64,000 nucleotides of DNA, from NCBI GenBank assembly GCA_031472005.1, contig PZJY01000002.1, forward strand, positions 4,092,001 through 4,156,000, in the 5' to 3' direction. This DNA is from Tetracladium setigerum. Its lineage: Eukaryota; Ascomycota; Leotiomycetes; Helotiales. Shown one piece after another: positions 12,685 to 24,264 of the stretch (the stretch's first letter is position 1; the number at the start of each line of letters is the position of its first letter). A program made the position numbers and the translations under genes. Under the pieces are notes generated by a model. It was not told the origin of the DNA. It saw only the letters and a program-made list of their open reading frames with translations, and searched no databases.

Positions 12685-14835
12685 ATGCAGGCAGACAGTA
12701 ATAACAACAATCAAGCCACCAGGGCGAGGAGGGCAAGTCGTCCGAAGGTCAAGTACGTACACACACGCACGCAGTAGCAGCACGCATTTCCCAACAACAA
12801 CACCACCACCAAATGGCCCCTCACCGTGACATGCGTTTGTTGTCTACCACATCATTCATCTGCTAACCCGGCGCTCTTCAGGACCGGATGCAACAATTGC
12901 AAGAACCGAAGAGTGAAATGCGATGAATCGAGACCTCAGTGTAATAAATGTGTGCGATCGGGGCGGGTGTGCGAGGGTTATCCAGCATACAGGCGCGCAA
13001 GTGGTGAAGCCGCCATAGCTATCGCTCCTCGACCACAATCCATTTCCTCACAATCGACCTCGACTTCCCCCGCCTCATCGTCGTCCACGTCGTCTCCTCC
13101 TTCAAATTCGAGATCCTACGCACTCGTCAAGAAGCCCGCAACTCGTCCCATTCAAAAGACATCATCTCGTCCCACCCCACCACCGACTCCGTTGACTGCA
13201 GACACCGTCATTGTCAAGCTCGAGCCGACGCTCTACGAACCTGGAGGCTTTGGCTTTAATACTCAGGAGGGGCAATACTTCCAGGTCTTTCGCACGCACA
13301 CGGCTAGCGAGTTGTCCGGCTTCTTTGGCTCGGATTTCTGGACGCGCAGCGTGTTGCAAGAAAGCCATGCGGAAGCTTCGATACGACATGCTGTGGTAGC
13401 TCTGGGAGCTTTATATAAGACCTTGGAGAAGGCATCGGAATCACCGCCAGGATCCCCAAGCGACAATCACTATCAATATGATGCGGCACCTGCACATTAC
13501 AATTTTGCGCTGCAGCAGTACTCCAAGGCCGTGACGCGGTTAAGGGAAGCTATACAAAATAGGGAGACCAGGTCGCATCGCACCATCTTGATTTCCATCG
13601 TACTATTTACTTGCTTTCAATCTTTCACTGGAGATCACAAGTCTGCCATCTTTCAGATCCAGCATGGTTTAAGTCTCCTAGAAGAGCGTCGGCAGGAACA
13701 CAACCAACCGCTTGTCCGTCGTCGGGAGGATGTAGTTGAAGATGAGTTGGTACAAATCTTCACTCGTCTAGCAATCCAGGCCAAATCCTACGACATGGCT
13801 TTCCACTTCCCACACCCATATGTCATTCGATTGACGCCACAGACGAATCCTGCATCACCATCCTCTCCCTCCTCGCCATCATCCAGCTCCTCAATATCAG
13901 ACCTTGGACCACCAATACCGGACGTCTTTACCTCCACGCAAGAAGCGCGAACGGCTCTCGACTCGTTATGTGAGCGAATAATGCGCTTCAATGAAGCACT
14001 CTCCTCCTACTACGCCGGACCTAACAATATTCTCCCCTCTTCCATCAAATCATCGGGACTCGGCTTTCGAACCCAGCTCGCCCAATGGACCGCAGCCTTT
14101 GAGCCTCTCCTAAACTCTCGTCGTCACCCAGGGGTAACCAACACCGAACGAGCCGGCATCAATGTTCTCAAGATGATATCCGTCATGACCACGGTCCTCT
14201 TCCTAATGGGCTTCTCAACCTCCGAAATGGATTTCGACAACTTCACGCCCCACTTCAAAGAAATCGTCGATCTATCCAAAGAACTAGTCGTCGACGAAGA
14301 ACTCACTTCCGCCCAAGCGCGCTGCGGCGACGAAGCAAGCTGCCGACACCGAGAGGCACAAGCGAGAGGCCATCATCATGCCGTGAACCCAAACCAATAC
14401 TTCCCTGGCTTGACATCGCATCAACCAGGCGCCTACCGCGAACCCGAATCCTACTCACACATCAAAGCCTCCTTCGCCCTCGATCTCGGCATCATCCCCC
14501 CTCTCTTCGTCGTCGCCACCAAATGCCGCGACCGCCGCCTTCGTCGCGACGCCATACGCATCCTGCTCTCGTCGCCGCGCCGCGAGGGCATGTGGGATTC
14601 CATCCTCAGCGGCAGGGTGGCGAATTGGATCATGGAGATTGAAGAGGAAGGAATGGTGCCCTTTGCGCTGTGGGGACCGCCTGCTGTGGAGATTGTGCGG
14701 GATGAGAGGAGGGTGATGGTGAAGGAGATTTTGTTTGATTTGCAGCGAAGGGAGGCGACGATTAGGTGTGGGACGAGGGGGGCGAGGGATGGGGATGCAG
14801 ATGAGAGGGTTAGGGAGACTTTTATTAATTGGTGA
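12685..14835 (+). CDS. Zn2Cys6 fungal transcription factor (Fungal_trans_2-like)
   Basis: Two exons, 12685-12752 and 12882-14835, encode 673 residues. The intron (gtacgt...ctcttcag, branch TGCTAACCC) interrupts the codon just before the zinc cluster. Splicing gives a basic N-terminus (RARRASRPKVK) leading directly into C26-x2-C29-x6-C36-x6-C43-x2-C46-x6-C53, the Zn2Cys6 binuclear cluster. A Ser/Pro/Thr-rich linker follows, then a helical region with YFQVFRTHTASELSGFF and AVVALGAL, typical of the C-terminal regulatory domain often found with these fingers. Without the splice, the open frame would start at 12826 within intron sequence and lack the basic residues. It is a nuclear, DNA-binding regulator with unknown targets; the neighbours do not form an evident cluster. 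The gene is intact. Confidence 0.9.
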
Positions 14836-15096
14836 GGGAGTAGGGAGGGATGGGAAGAGAGAAAGGATGAGTTTGGTGTGGAGCAAGCATACCTGCCTGC
14901 ATTTATTGTGACGAAGAGACGAGAAAAAACGAATGTAATGCGTGATGTATTTGGCAAAAGATCATTAATGGATTTTGGATTATTTAGGGGTCAGGGAAAT
15001 TTTGGGGGTTTGGCAGGGCAGGGAGGCTTTTTTTTAAGGGGGGATTTTTAATCTGGATGGGATGTGTGCAGTCAGTGAGCGTCAGTGAGCGTCAGT

Positions 15097-15100
<4 letters not shown>
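14836..15100. other. 3' flank of Zn2Cys6 gene
   Basis: Purine-rich 3' flank with several G-runs and a short repeated GTCAGTGAGC motif (15071-15100) that grades into the GA microsatellite. No gene is visible. Confidence 0.4.

Positions 15101-15142
<42 letters not shown>
15101..15142. repeat. (GA)21 microsatellite
   Basis: An uninterrupted GA dinucleotide tract of 21 units, preceded by two to three copies of the decamer GTCAGTGAGC. Confidence 0.95.
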
Positions 15143-15144
<2 letters not shown>

Positions 15145-15709
15145 TTTGAGATGTTTTGATCTTTTTTATATATACCCGAATTTAGCTTGCTAGCTAAGTT
15201 GGTAAGGTACGGTAGATTTTGCTAGGGAGATGGGGGGAGATGAGGTAGGCAAAGTGGCTTTGGAAAAAAGATGGGGTGAAATATAAATCCTTTTTTATAT
15301 ATACTACCTAATTGCCTTGTTATCTACTATGTTTTTTTCTTATCTGTGAATGGATAAGTGATTTGGGGGCAAAGTCGAGAGAGGGTATGTATTGGTGAAA
15401 CAGTACGATTACAGGCGATTCACTTGGTGCCAAAGGGAGACAGTACGATCCAAGAGATACTGCTATATTTCCTGGTGTTGTAATGTATAAAGAGCAGTAG
15501 AATGGGTGGTCTGGAAAAAGGTGGTTATAATATACACTTAAAGAAGGGGGAGGGGGTTCACGTGATGACTGTCTTGGTTCAGCACCACTCCGATGCGGTA
15601 TAGTGTCCGATCACTAAGTACTGAATACTCTTTATACCTAACGATTCATCTGGAGTGTTTTACTCAAATAGTATAGGGGAGACTATGAGGGAGAGAGATT
15701 GGGGAGAGA

Positions 15710-15790
15710 GTGCACGAAGGAGAGAGTGCACGAGGGAGAGCGAGCACGAGGGAGAGCGAGAGAGAGTATAAGGGAGACAAGAGAGTACGA
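15710..15790. repeat. Imperfect purine-rich repeat (GGGAGAGxGxGCACGA type)
   Basis: Several imperfect copies of a ~16-20-bp purine unit containing GCACGA(A/G)GGAGAG. It marks a simple-sequence tract and not a gene. Confidence 0.6.
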
Positions 15791-15883
15791 GTGACAGGCA
15801 AACGTACCCAACTAAGTAACCTAGTTTGTGGGGTAACTGCTCGCTCTCTTCTCTCTCCTCTCTTCTCTCTTCTCTCTCTTCTC

Positions 15884-15957
15884 TCTTCCCTCTTCCCTCT
15901 TCCCTCTTCCCTCTTCCCTCTTCCCTCTTCCCTCTTCCCTCTTCCCTCTTCCCTCTT
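15884..15957. repeat. (CCCTCTT)n minisatellite
   Basis: About ten head-to-tail copies of the 7-mer CCCTCTT, flanked by looser CT-rich DNA from about 15840 to 15990. The open frames across it are products of the repeat. Confidence 0.9.
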
Positions 15958-16282
15958 CTCTCTCCCTTCTCCCTTCTCCCACTTCCCCCACTTCCTCCCC
16001 GTTCCCTCCCTTCTGTCCTACCTATCCTAATTTATCTAGAGTATTCATTCTATTCTATTCCACTTTTTCTTAGACCTATACTTTTCAACAAGGAAGGAGG
16101 GAAATTCCCGAAGAAAATAAAATATGAGAATGAAAAGCAATTGAAACAAAAGCGAAGAAAGATCGAAAGAAGGTGGGTAAGAAAAGAAGTTGGAAAAAAA
16201 AAAAGAGAAAAAAGACAAGAAGAAATGAAGAAATAAAGTTAGAAGAGGACTGATCGACTACCTTACTTGCAGATTTTTAAAA

Positions 16283-16507
16283 ATGCCTTCATAGCCTTGC
16301 TTATTAAGGTAAATTCCCTTAGCGGCGTCACCAAAAGTTTTGCTAGGTGATTAAAAATCTGAATCTAACTCTTGGCGAAAATGAAAAAAGAAATCTAGAA
16401 TTAAGAAAATGAAAAAGTCTTAAATAGCATTGGCAAAAAAAAGCGCCAAGTGAATAGGGCCCAGGTTTATGAAGGGTTGGGATCGCTTGCGCATCCCACT
16501 AGTTTAT
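16283..16507 (+). repeat. Dispersed ~220-bp element, copy 1
   Basis: This block matches 21230-21447 in the same orientation over its whole length with many substitutions and small indels. Shared blocks in order are ATGCCTT, CTTGCTTATT(A/G)AGGTAA, AGC(G/A)GCGTCAC, (T/G)AGGTGATT-like, ACTCTT, AGGGCCC and a terminal stem-loop GGGATCGCTTGCGCATCCC. No coding potential is visible. See copy 2 for the better-preserved hairpin. Confidence 0.85.
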
Positions 16508-16784
16508 AGGCATTACAGGTAAATCGTCCCGAAGCTTTAACCAAACTTCGGTCCGTTCCGTTATCTCAAGTTAACTCTCATCCGAGATCACAACAATCCT
16601 CCTCATCCATGACTCTTTATCGAGCTAAACCGCCCAGTTCATGAATGGGGTTTTCTAAGGGGTGAACGATATACACGTTCCTCTCTTTCCTCTTTTCTCT
16701 TTGTCGCATGGAATTCGTCAATTTCCCTCCTAACTTCTCTGCCTTTGCCCCTCCGCTCCAAACTCTCCATTTTTCAAAGTGTGG

Positions 16785-17850
16785 TCACCGGTGATAATTC
16801 CCATGATTCGAATCGGCGGGTAGTTCTACAGGACTGAATTGGATCTGGCCACCGTTCTCTCCCCCGTTCGGTACTTTATATCTCGCCGCCGCCTCCTCGT
16901 CGTGCCCAGACACAAGACCTTGTGTCGTGTCGCCTTCCTTCTCGTAGATTCTGTGATCAGTGTCCTTTTCGTAGACGGCCGCTGGTGTCGTTCCCCCTCT
17001 CTTCTTGTAGAAGTTGAGGAGGTTGAATCCCCGTTTGGGGGATGGTGTCTCTTCCGTGACGGGAGGAGGAGCAGAGTCTGAGTGGTTGCGTTGGTATTTG
17101 CGGAGGAAGAGCAGTCCGAGTATGATGAAGCTGAGGACGGCTACACCGCCGAGGGCGCCGCCTACGATGGCGCCTGTGTTATTGCTGGAGCCGGGCGATG
17201 GTGACGGTGCTGCTGATGATTGCGTGGGTGAGGGCGCTGGGTTAGAAGAGCTGGGAGTGGGTGTCGCGGAGTCTGTTGATGATCCGGTAGATGTTATAGA
17301 AGCTGAGGCTGATCCAGTCGATGTTGTTGTTAGGGAAGACGATGTTGTTGGCGTTGGAGTTGCTGTCTGCGAGATGGTCTTCGCGGCTAGAGAAGGATTG
17401 TTGATCCACTCGAAGCCTGCTGGACTATCGAGACCAGCGCCGATGGGTTCGTCTGCGATTTCCCCGTGACAAACGAGCGGGTACGCAAAGCCTTGTGTTA
17501 AAGGATCATAGCTCTCTACAATGTATTTGAAAGGCCCGGAGGGATCGACATCAAACGAACTGACTGAAGAAGCAGAAATGTTTAGTATCAGGTCTATCAT
17601 CTTTCTGCTTGAAAGGGCGGCCAAACTTACCAAGAGCTTGATCTCCAATGGAATTGGTACACCACATCCGCAGGATAGTGCGGTTGAGTGTCGAGGTCCA
17701 GTCTATCAGCACTGTGTCTGGTGCATTGGCCCTTATTTTGTTGTCTTTGGTTGGAAATTTCCATGTTACTGATTGTGCTAACACCGCAGGAAGTAGGACG
17801 AGCACCAGAGATACACTCAATAGCACTGTGGACACCTTGAGACGACGCAT
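16785..17850 (-). CDS. Secretory-pathway single-pass membrane protein with Ser/Thr-rich stalk
   Basis: Two exons, 17850-17631 and 17563-16785, encode 332 residues; the intron (gtaagt...ttcttcag, branch ATACTAAAC) keeps the frame. The start at 17850 gives a clear signal peptide (MRRLKVSTVLLSVSLVLVLL, then PAVLAQ). The extracellular part has about 130 residues with conserved-looking Trp and Cys, followed by a Thr/Ser/Pro-rich stalk. A membrane segment follows (GAIVGGALGGVAVLSFIILG), then the basic stop-transfer residues LRKYQR and a cytosolic tail of about 90 residues. This layout (signal, ectodomain, mucin-like stalk, one membrane span, short tail) resembles fungal cell-wall sensor or plasma-membrane glycoproteins, but I recognise no named sensor domain. 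An upstream Met at 18045 would remove the signal peptide and is rejected. Confidence 0.85.
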
Positions 17851-19128
17851 ATTTGTGGAAGTAGGCAACACGCAAAACAGAGATAGGATGACTGACACGC
17901 AAGCACAGTAACACTTGAGTGTCTGGAAGATATGGGAAAGTTTGGGATTTGAGCTACCAGGGCTCTTGCAATTTAGGAACCCACCCCCCATGCCACCACA
18001 CCACATGGACGGAGGTGTAGCCGCAAGGCGGCCAGGGCAGAACAAGAAAACCTGATACAGACGTGATTGAGGACAGGAGCTTGACCAGCCGGCCGATCAG
18101 CAAAGCACAGCCTCTTCCTCTGCCTGCTGCATACTAGAATAGAAGAAGTGTGGATGATCCAACGTTGTTGTACGTACAGTACTGTAGTACAGTGCAGGGC
18201 TATGTATGAATTGCGCTCCAAAGCGAACTTGCCAGGACATCGTAGAAAGTTGGAACTTTAACGCGGAAAGGATTTGCCAAACTATCAACACTCAGCCGTT
18301 GACCAAACTATTGTATCAACATCTCCATAATTGTCACCACCATTTTGAAGGGGGAAGCGAGTGGATTTCAGCAAAGGTAATTTCCCCGCCGCACAGCTGC
18401 TGGAGACTAGTAAGGATGAGACGAACCACTTAAGACGACCATCATTTGGCCATTTAGCTCAAGGACGTCATGACAGGAAAGCGGGCACCGGGGGCTTGAA
18501 CTAAAGCGTTTCGAAATTGTAGACTGCGACTGTAAAAACCAATAAGCCGCATCTGACCTCCGGTGCTAAACAGGGCATGCTCATACAGTACAGGCGTGCA
18601 TGCAGCTCCGGAGGTATGGACGGAGGTATGGAGGTTCGCAATAGACAAAGACCCATTTGAATAGGGTAGCTCTGTACTGGTGGTATGATACTGTATTCTA
18701 CCTCTGTACCTAATGATAGTTAAGTTTACATTCCTGTAGAAGAGGTTTTAAGACGAAACAGGCTTTGCTCAAACGGCCCGACGGGACAAGGCGCGCGGAT
18801 AACACTGGAGCGAGCGTGGCACCGCTAACCTTATTACTTAAGCTTGCAGCAGCGCTAAGATCAGCACACTATTGGTCACTATCGGTTCAGGCTTCAGCCC
18901 ATCTTTTGCCCATCTTCGTCCCTTCTTCGCCCCCTAGTGGAATGCGCTAGTCACCAGCCCCATCAAAGCCCCGTCAGCTCCCTTTCACAATCTTGCCTTA
19001 CATCAACTGCTCTTGGCCTTTGGCACTTCACTCTCTTTTCACATCAAACCGTTGACGATTATGCATACACTTCTTCCACGACATCTCTCCTCGCTATCGA
19101 TATCTTAGATGACGCCCATCCGGAGATC
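17851..19128. other. Divergent intergenic region
   Basis: Shared upstream region of the membrane protein (left) and the CMT1-like gene (right). The open frames seen here are short and motif-free. Several GTACTGTA-type palindromic patches lie near 18168-18195 and 18660-18700. No gene is supported. Confidence 0.45.
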
Positions 19129-20521
19129 ATGCTAACCCGATCATGGCCATCTAGGAAGAGGCTGGCCGTTGCTGCTGTCGCCCTCATCATTATCTTCACA
19201 ACTCTTCTGAATCTGCAGTACCGCTCCTCCGAAAAGCTCTCTAGGCTACCATTACCCAACACCAGCGACAGCAATACGACAAAAGAACCGAATTGTGAGC
19301 ACTCCTCTATTCTACTTCCGCTCCCTCGTCGTGGATTGATAGATACTTGGCCCAACTAACACTGAACAAGTCCCTCCAGTTGGAAATGCAACCCTTCGCG
19401 AGAGTCTCGGACCCAGCTATCTCCAAGCCATATTAGATCCCAAAGACGAACATTTCGACCGACTCCAATGCCCCAAACCGGATGAAAAGCGCTACGCCTA
19501 TCTCAGTGATGATCGCAGCAATAGGGCCGATACACCCAAGCAGATAAAATACTTCTTTGCGCTGAATCTGCGACAATGTCTTCACATACTTCCTCGATTG
19601 CTCGGGTCTATCGTGGAAACCGTACGTTTCCTGGGTCCCGAAAACTGTGCTCTGTCGATTGTGGAGGGACACTCGGATGATGGTACTCTGGAAATACTGG
19701 GGGAGTTACGCGCGAAGATGAGTGGCCTTGGTCTGACCTACTACCTCCACCACAGCGATGTTGATCCAAAAGTCGGAGATCGGATCGAAGGTCTCGCAGC
19801 TCTCCGAAACGAAGCACTTAAACCACTCCTCGATAGCTCGAATCAGTATTCGACAGATACAGCGGTGATTTTCATCAACGATGTCGCGATCTGCATGGAG
19901 GATATATTGGAGTTGGTACACCAACGGGTGTTTCAAAAGGCAGATATGACATGTGCTATGGATTGGTCAGATATAGAGCCCGCACCAATATTCTACGATA
20001 TTTGGATCGCGAGAGCCATCAACGGAGACACTTTCTGGCAGATACCTCCAGATGGAGGATGGCACCTCTCCTCCGACTTGTTCTGGAACCACCCACTTTC
20101 TCGCAAACGTTACGACGAACACAAGGCGTTCCAAGTGTTCGCCTGCTGGAATGGCGCAGTTGTCTTTACCGCGAAGCCAATCATCGAAAGGAAGATGAAG
20201 TTTCGCAGGCCGAAAGAAGGAGAGTGTTATCAAGGCGAACCTCGACTGTTTTGTAAGGACCTGTGGATGGAGGGCTATTCGCGGATCGCGGTCGTCCCAT
20301 CCGTGAATCTGGACTACTCGGACAAATCGGCCAAGAAAGCCAAAAAGTTGCACGGATATGTCACGGAGGCGGTGAAAGACGAGAGCAGTAATGATACCTC
20401 GCTGAAGATTGTATGGGAGGAGAAGCCACCCGAGCAGGTGAAGTGTATGGCCGACTTCGCGGACCAATCGTGGGTAGCGTGGAACCAAGGGTTTGAAAAC
20501 AGCACGAAGCATGAAACGTAA
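19129..20521 (+). CDS. CMT1/CAP59-family alpha-mannosyltransferase-like protein
   Basis: Two exons, 19129-19294 and 19380-20521, encode 435 residues; the intron has donor GTGAGC, branch ACTAAC and acceptor CCTCCAG. The N-terminus is a type II membrane anchor: basic residues PSRKR, then a hydrophobic span at about residues 12-28. The luminal part carries segments typical of the cryptococcal mannosyltransferase 1 family (PF11735-like): KYFFALNLRQC, LSIVEGHSDDGT, VIFINDVAICMEDILEL, FACWNGAVV and GECYQGEPRLFCKDLW. Family members act in the secretory pathway; CMT1 and CAP59 of Cryptococcus are involved in capsule and alpha-1,3-mannosyl transfer. In an ascomycete the acceptor is unknown, and cell-wall or secreted glycan decoration is inferred. 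The gene is complete with no frame breaks. Confidence 0.88.
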
Positions 20522-21229
20522 TGAAATTAATTTGTTTAGATACCTTAGATTTTGTAAAATTGGAGAAAAAAAAACTACCAAGGGATAGCTGTATGATATG
20601 GACCCGTGCGTGATACAACATATTAAAGTATTCAACATGCTCCTCCGCCATTCCTGTTGGCAGAGAGAGCAAAACTAATAGTACGAAGTTCAACCCCATC
20701 CCATATCAAACCCCCGCTATCACGTCGATTATCATTACCGGATAAGAGGCTCAAGCGAGAGCAAGTGAAGAAATAGTTAATTGATTATGCTTTAAGCCAG
20801 AATAACGAAGAGAAGAAAAGAACAAAAAGAAAGGGTCTGGTGAAGCTAAATAAAAATCATCGCCTAGGCAAATCTGGAGTATTCCTTTCACTAAAAGCGA
20901 GATGGTAGATTTTATGGCCTGGTGTGCTGACAATGGAAGGTCCGCGGCTAGCTGGGAGCGTTGCGCTACATACCGACTATGCTGTCCTTGTTACGGTATC
21001 GTCTTTGTGGTTAGCGACGAAAAGCTTCGCAAGTATCTGTAAGTGTAGTTCCGGAGCCGAGAGAGACTTTCACTTTTCGTGGAACTACAGGACTGGCCGT
21101 ATGGCGTGGAGGATTTAAAATCGCGGATAGTTACGAAGTATAAGATTGGATTGACCTTGCGAATATTGTGGCCGACTTTTCGGAATTTAATGCTCGTTAC
21201 ATGTAGATGTATTTTTTTATATTTTTTTC
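20522..21229. other. 3' flank of the CMT1-like gene
   Basis: No gene is supported. The stretch becomes AT-rich toward the second copy of the dispersed element (runs of T at 21211-21228). Confidence 0.45.
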
Positions 21230-21447
21230 ATGCCTTTATAGGCTTGCTTATTGAGGTAATTCTCTACAGTAGCAGCGTCACTGAAAGTTTGGCCGGGTGA
21301 TTGAATCTTAAAATACTGTACGACTCTTAGCGAGAAATAAAAAATCCGAAATTGAAAAGCCTATATAGCCTTGGCGCAAGAAGTGCTAAGTAAAAAGGGC
21401 CCGGCTTGTGAAGGAATTGGGATGCTTGCGCATCCCACCAGTATTTA
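21230..21447 (+). repeat. Dispersed ~220-bp element, copy 2, ending in a perfect hairpin
   Basis: Second diverged copy of the element at 16283-16507, same strand. It opens with ATGCCTTTATAGGCTTGCTT. Near the end it has a perfect 7-bp stem (GGGATGC 21419-21425 and GCATCCC 21430-21436) with a 4-base loop. Differences from copy 1 are spread along the length. No protein-coding frame is visible, so it may be a MITE, a SINE-like element or a retained non-coding RNA gene family. Confidence 0.85.
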
Positions 21448-22096
21448 CAAAGCAAATTTTGGTATCGTCATTTTTGGATCATTTTTATTATTCTCTACCC
21501 GAATAGGCTGCTAGGGCACAAAATTTCTCTCCCTATCGCTAAGGTAGGTAGTATGCAATTACAAGGTTACCAAGTATCTATCTCTTTTACACACTGCTGC
21601 AGTCTTCTTTTAGATTGAAAACAACCAACCAAGCAAATTCAATCAATCTTTACAGCCCTATTGTTCCTTCGTATCTTCGTACTTTCGTCCCCTTGTCTCA
21701 TCCACTCACATGGGCACGCGGATGATGCGGCTAAAAAGCCGAAGCTTGTTCGAAACAAGACTTTTGTCTTTTCAGCTCGACTGGCAAGGTTGATTTAAAA
21801 CATTGGATACCAATTGGTCGAAGCTAGGTAGCTAGCTTGGTCATTGGTCGATACAACTTCAAGCTTACATTTTAGAGATCCACATCTTGTCGATTGTAAT
21901 TTTAAAGTTTACGAGGGGGTTGCAGCTGGTGGGAGGAGATGGGGAGCTGGGCTGATTTTGAGGGGAGAGAGAGAGCTGAGGGTTTTAAAGGGAGCCTTCT
22001 ATCCACATTCCCATCTACTATTCCGTCTCTTCCGTTAAACTACCCTACCTAACTACCTGTATCTGACGTAGTAAACAACAAAAAAAACGCGTCAAA
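21448..22096. other. Upstream region of the GPI-type protein gene
   Basis: No gene is supported. The 3' part, just before 22097, contains CCTACCTAACTACCT-like pyrimidine boxes and an A-run next to the start codon, as expected for a promoter and leader. Confidence 0.45.
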
Positions 22097-23510
22097 ATGC
22101 ACCTCTCTACCCTCTCAACCCTCACTGTTCTCCTGCTCTCCACCGCAACGACAACAACCGCTCAACTCTCCCTAAACAACATCATCGGCACATCCGGCTG
22201 CGCCGACAACACCGGTTTCGCAACATGTATGAATGATAGCGTGTCGAAGGGCAAGACGTGTGAGGCCGACGCCAGTGGGACGAAAGAGAAGGATGCCTGC
22301 TCTTGCAATGCGGCTGTTGAGAGGTTGAATTGTTTTGGGAGGAGTTGTTGGAATAAGGTACTGTACCTACCTGCCCTACCTACTGTCTTTTATATCTCTC
22401 TATATACACATATATTCCTCTCCCTCTCTTCCTCTACTCACTCCCAATTCAACTCCATACGCTGCTGAAAACCCCCCAGATTAAACCACAGCTAACATAA
22501 AATTCAATCAAATAGATATACTCCTGCGAATACCAAGCACTCGTAGCACTCTACCTCTCCTGTCCCCTCGCCAGCTTCAAAGACACAATCCCCTTCTGGC
22601 CATCCCCCAGCAACGCACCCGGAGGATGCTCCTGCAACACAGGACAAGTTACATTGGCAACATATAACGCCACGGCGCGTTCGACGGAGTGTGTGAAGGA
22701 TGCTGCGAAGTCGTTGAGTGATGTGGTTGATAAGTCACTTGGGTGTGCGTGTTGTACTGCTAGTGTTGCGTTTTCTTCGTAAGTTCTACCATTTCATTGT
22801 TGTCTCTTTCTGTTCCATTACAAATCAAACACAAAACTCTCGTTCCATTGTCGAGCCATAACTTGATATTGGTGTTGATGACGCTCCGCTGGCTCTCCAA
22901 GGGCCATTGCCGTGGAGGCCGTCCATCCATCCATCCATCCTTTTCCCAACTCTCCAATACTCCAACAAATTCACATTCTCCCATTATCAACCGCCCCCTA
23001 AAAGAACCCACACTAACAACATCTCTCCTCCCCACATCCAGATTCGCCAACATCTGCCCAACCACAGACCCAACCCTCATCGGCCAAAACTCCATCACAT
23101 CCCTCCTAACATCCAAATTCTCATGGGACAGCTGCACCGCGCCCCTCGCGAAATACAACTGCACCACCGACCTCGGCTTCGCACCACAAGCCAACGGTTC
23201 CGCTCTTTACAATCCATCTAATCTCCCCAAGACTGGAACGGCTACGTTGAGCAATTTGTCGGGCGCGTTGCAGACGCCGGTTAGTGCGACGTATAGCTGG
23301 AGTGCGGTTGGGACGCAGTGGACTGTTACGGCTGTGGGGAGTGATGGGAAGGCTATTGCTGGTGCGGCGAGTGCGACGGGTAGTGGAACTGGGACGGCGA
23401 CGGGGGCCAGTGCGAGTGCGACGGGGACGAATGCTGCTGTGGGGAGAATGGGGATGGGTGGTGTTGGTATGGGAGGGTTGATGGGTGTTGTGGTTGCTTT
23501 GGTGGTGTAG
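22097..23510 (+). CDS. Cys-rich GPI-anchored-type cell-surface protein, three exons
   Basis: Exons 22097-22357, 22516-22778 and 23042-23510 encode 330 residues. Introns use gtactg...caaatag (branch GCTAACAT) and gtaagt...acatccag (branch CACTAAC). The N-terminus is a signal peptide (MHLSTLSTLTVLLLSTATTT, then TAQ). The mature part has numerous Cys residues in two similar blocks (CADNTGFATCMND, CSCN and CFGRSCW; then CEYQAL, CPLASF, CSCN and CVKDA), suggesting a duplicated disulfide-rich fold. The C-terminal 100 residues are Ser/Thr/Gly/Ala-rich and end in a hydrophobic stretch (GLMGVVVALVV) that fits a GPI-attachment signal. It probably sits in the plasma membrane or cell wall. The specific family is not recognised. 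The second intron holds a short CATC repeat. Confidence 0.85.
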
Positions 23511-24264
23511 GGATTGATTATTGATCTTTCCGGCCGGATAGGTAAGTGTATGAATGAAAAATTATATTGTATTACTGATCTTCGACATTTTCAGTTCAAA
23601 TATTTTGTTTTTGGATTATCATATGTATACATTTTTTGTCTATCAGTACTTTTGGTTTGTTTATCTTGCCGCACTATTAGATTTGCTTTACGCGAGTTTG
23701 GACTGCTATCTCTTTTTTTTCGCCTCACTCTGATTCTCCGAGTCTCTGACTTTGGGTGTTCATAATTATCCTTTCCTCTTTTCTGTCTTCAAGCCGAAGG
23801 GGAGATGCCGTAGGTCATCGATAGCTTTCTCGGATTATGATTGCAAAGTAAAGGAAATAGTACAAAAGAGAACGAAAAGAAGCTTGCCTTGGTTGCCGAA
23901 AAAAAAAAGGTCGCTGCTCTACGGCATTGGCCCTCAGAGAGCCAGCGAAGCGTCACTCATACCTTGAAAATGTGTATTCCACTTTTGCGTTTAAATTTGT
24001 AGTACTATTTCACGAGCTCGGGTGGTATAACCTCGTCTTTGGTCACTCCGGTGGGTGTATTACATTTCTCATGTTGCTTTCGACTGCGAAAGTCTCGATA
24101 TTTTAGCTACTTATCTACATATCCAGCCTATCTACGTCTTCTCCTTGGTCAGCAAACCCTTTTCATCACCTCTAGCCGAATACAACGAAATCCCATATAC
24201 ATACATACATACATACCCCAATCAAACCATGCTCTACTAAATCACACTTAGTTTAGACCAAAAA
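23511..24264. other. Intergenic region between convergent genes
   Basis: Convergent 3' flanks. A short (CATA)n run lies at about 24197-24216. No gene is supported. Confidence 0.45.

Noticed and set aside
12181..12777. An extended N-terminus for the Zn2Cys6 protein
   Set aside because: It is in frame with exon 1 but Ser/Leu/Cys-rich and unlike regulators; the Met at 12685 gives the usual short basic start.
15710..16236. Long open frames across the CT-rich tract
   Set aside because: They translate simple repeats (Ser/Leu/Pro/Phe runs) and do not encode a protein of normal composition.
17851..18045. Longer N-terminus of the membrane protein
   Set aside because: It would bury the signal peptide behind about 65 residues.
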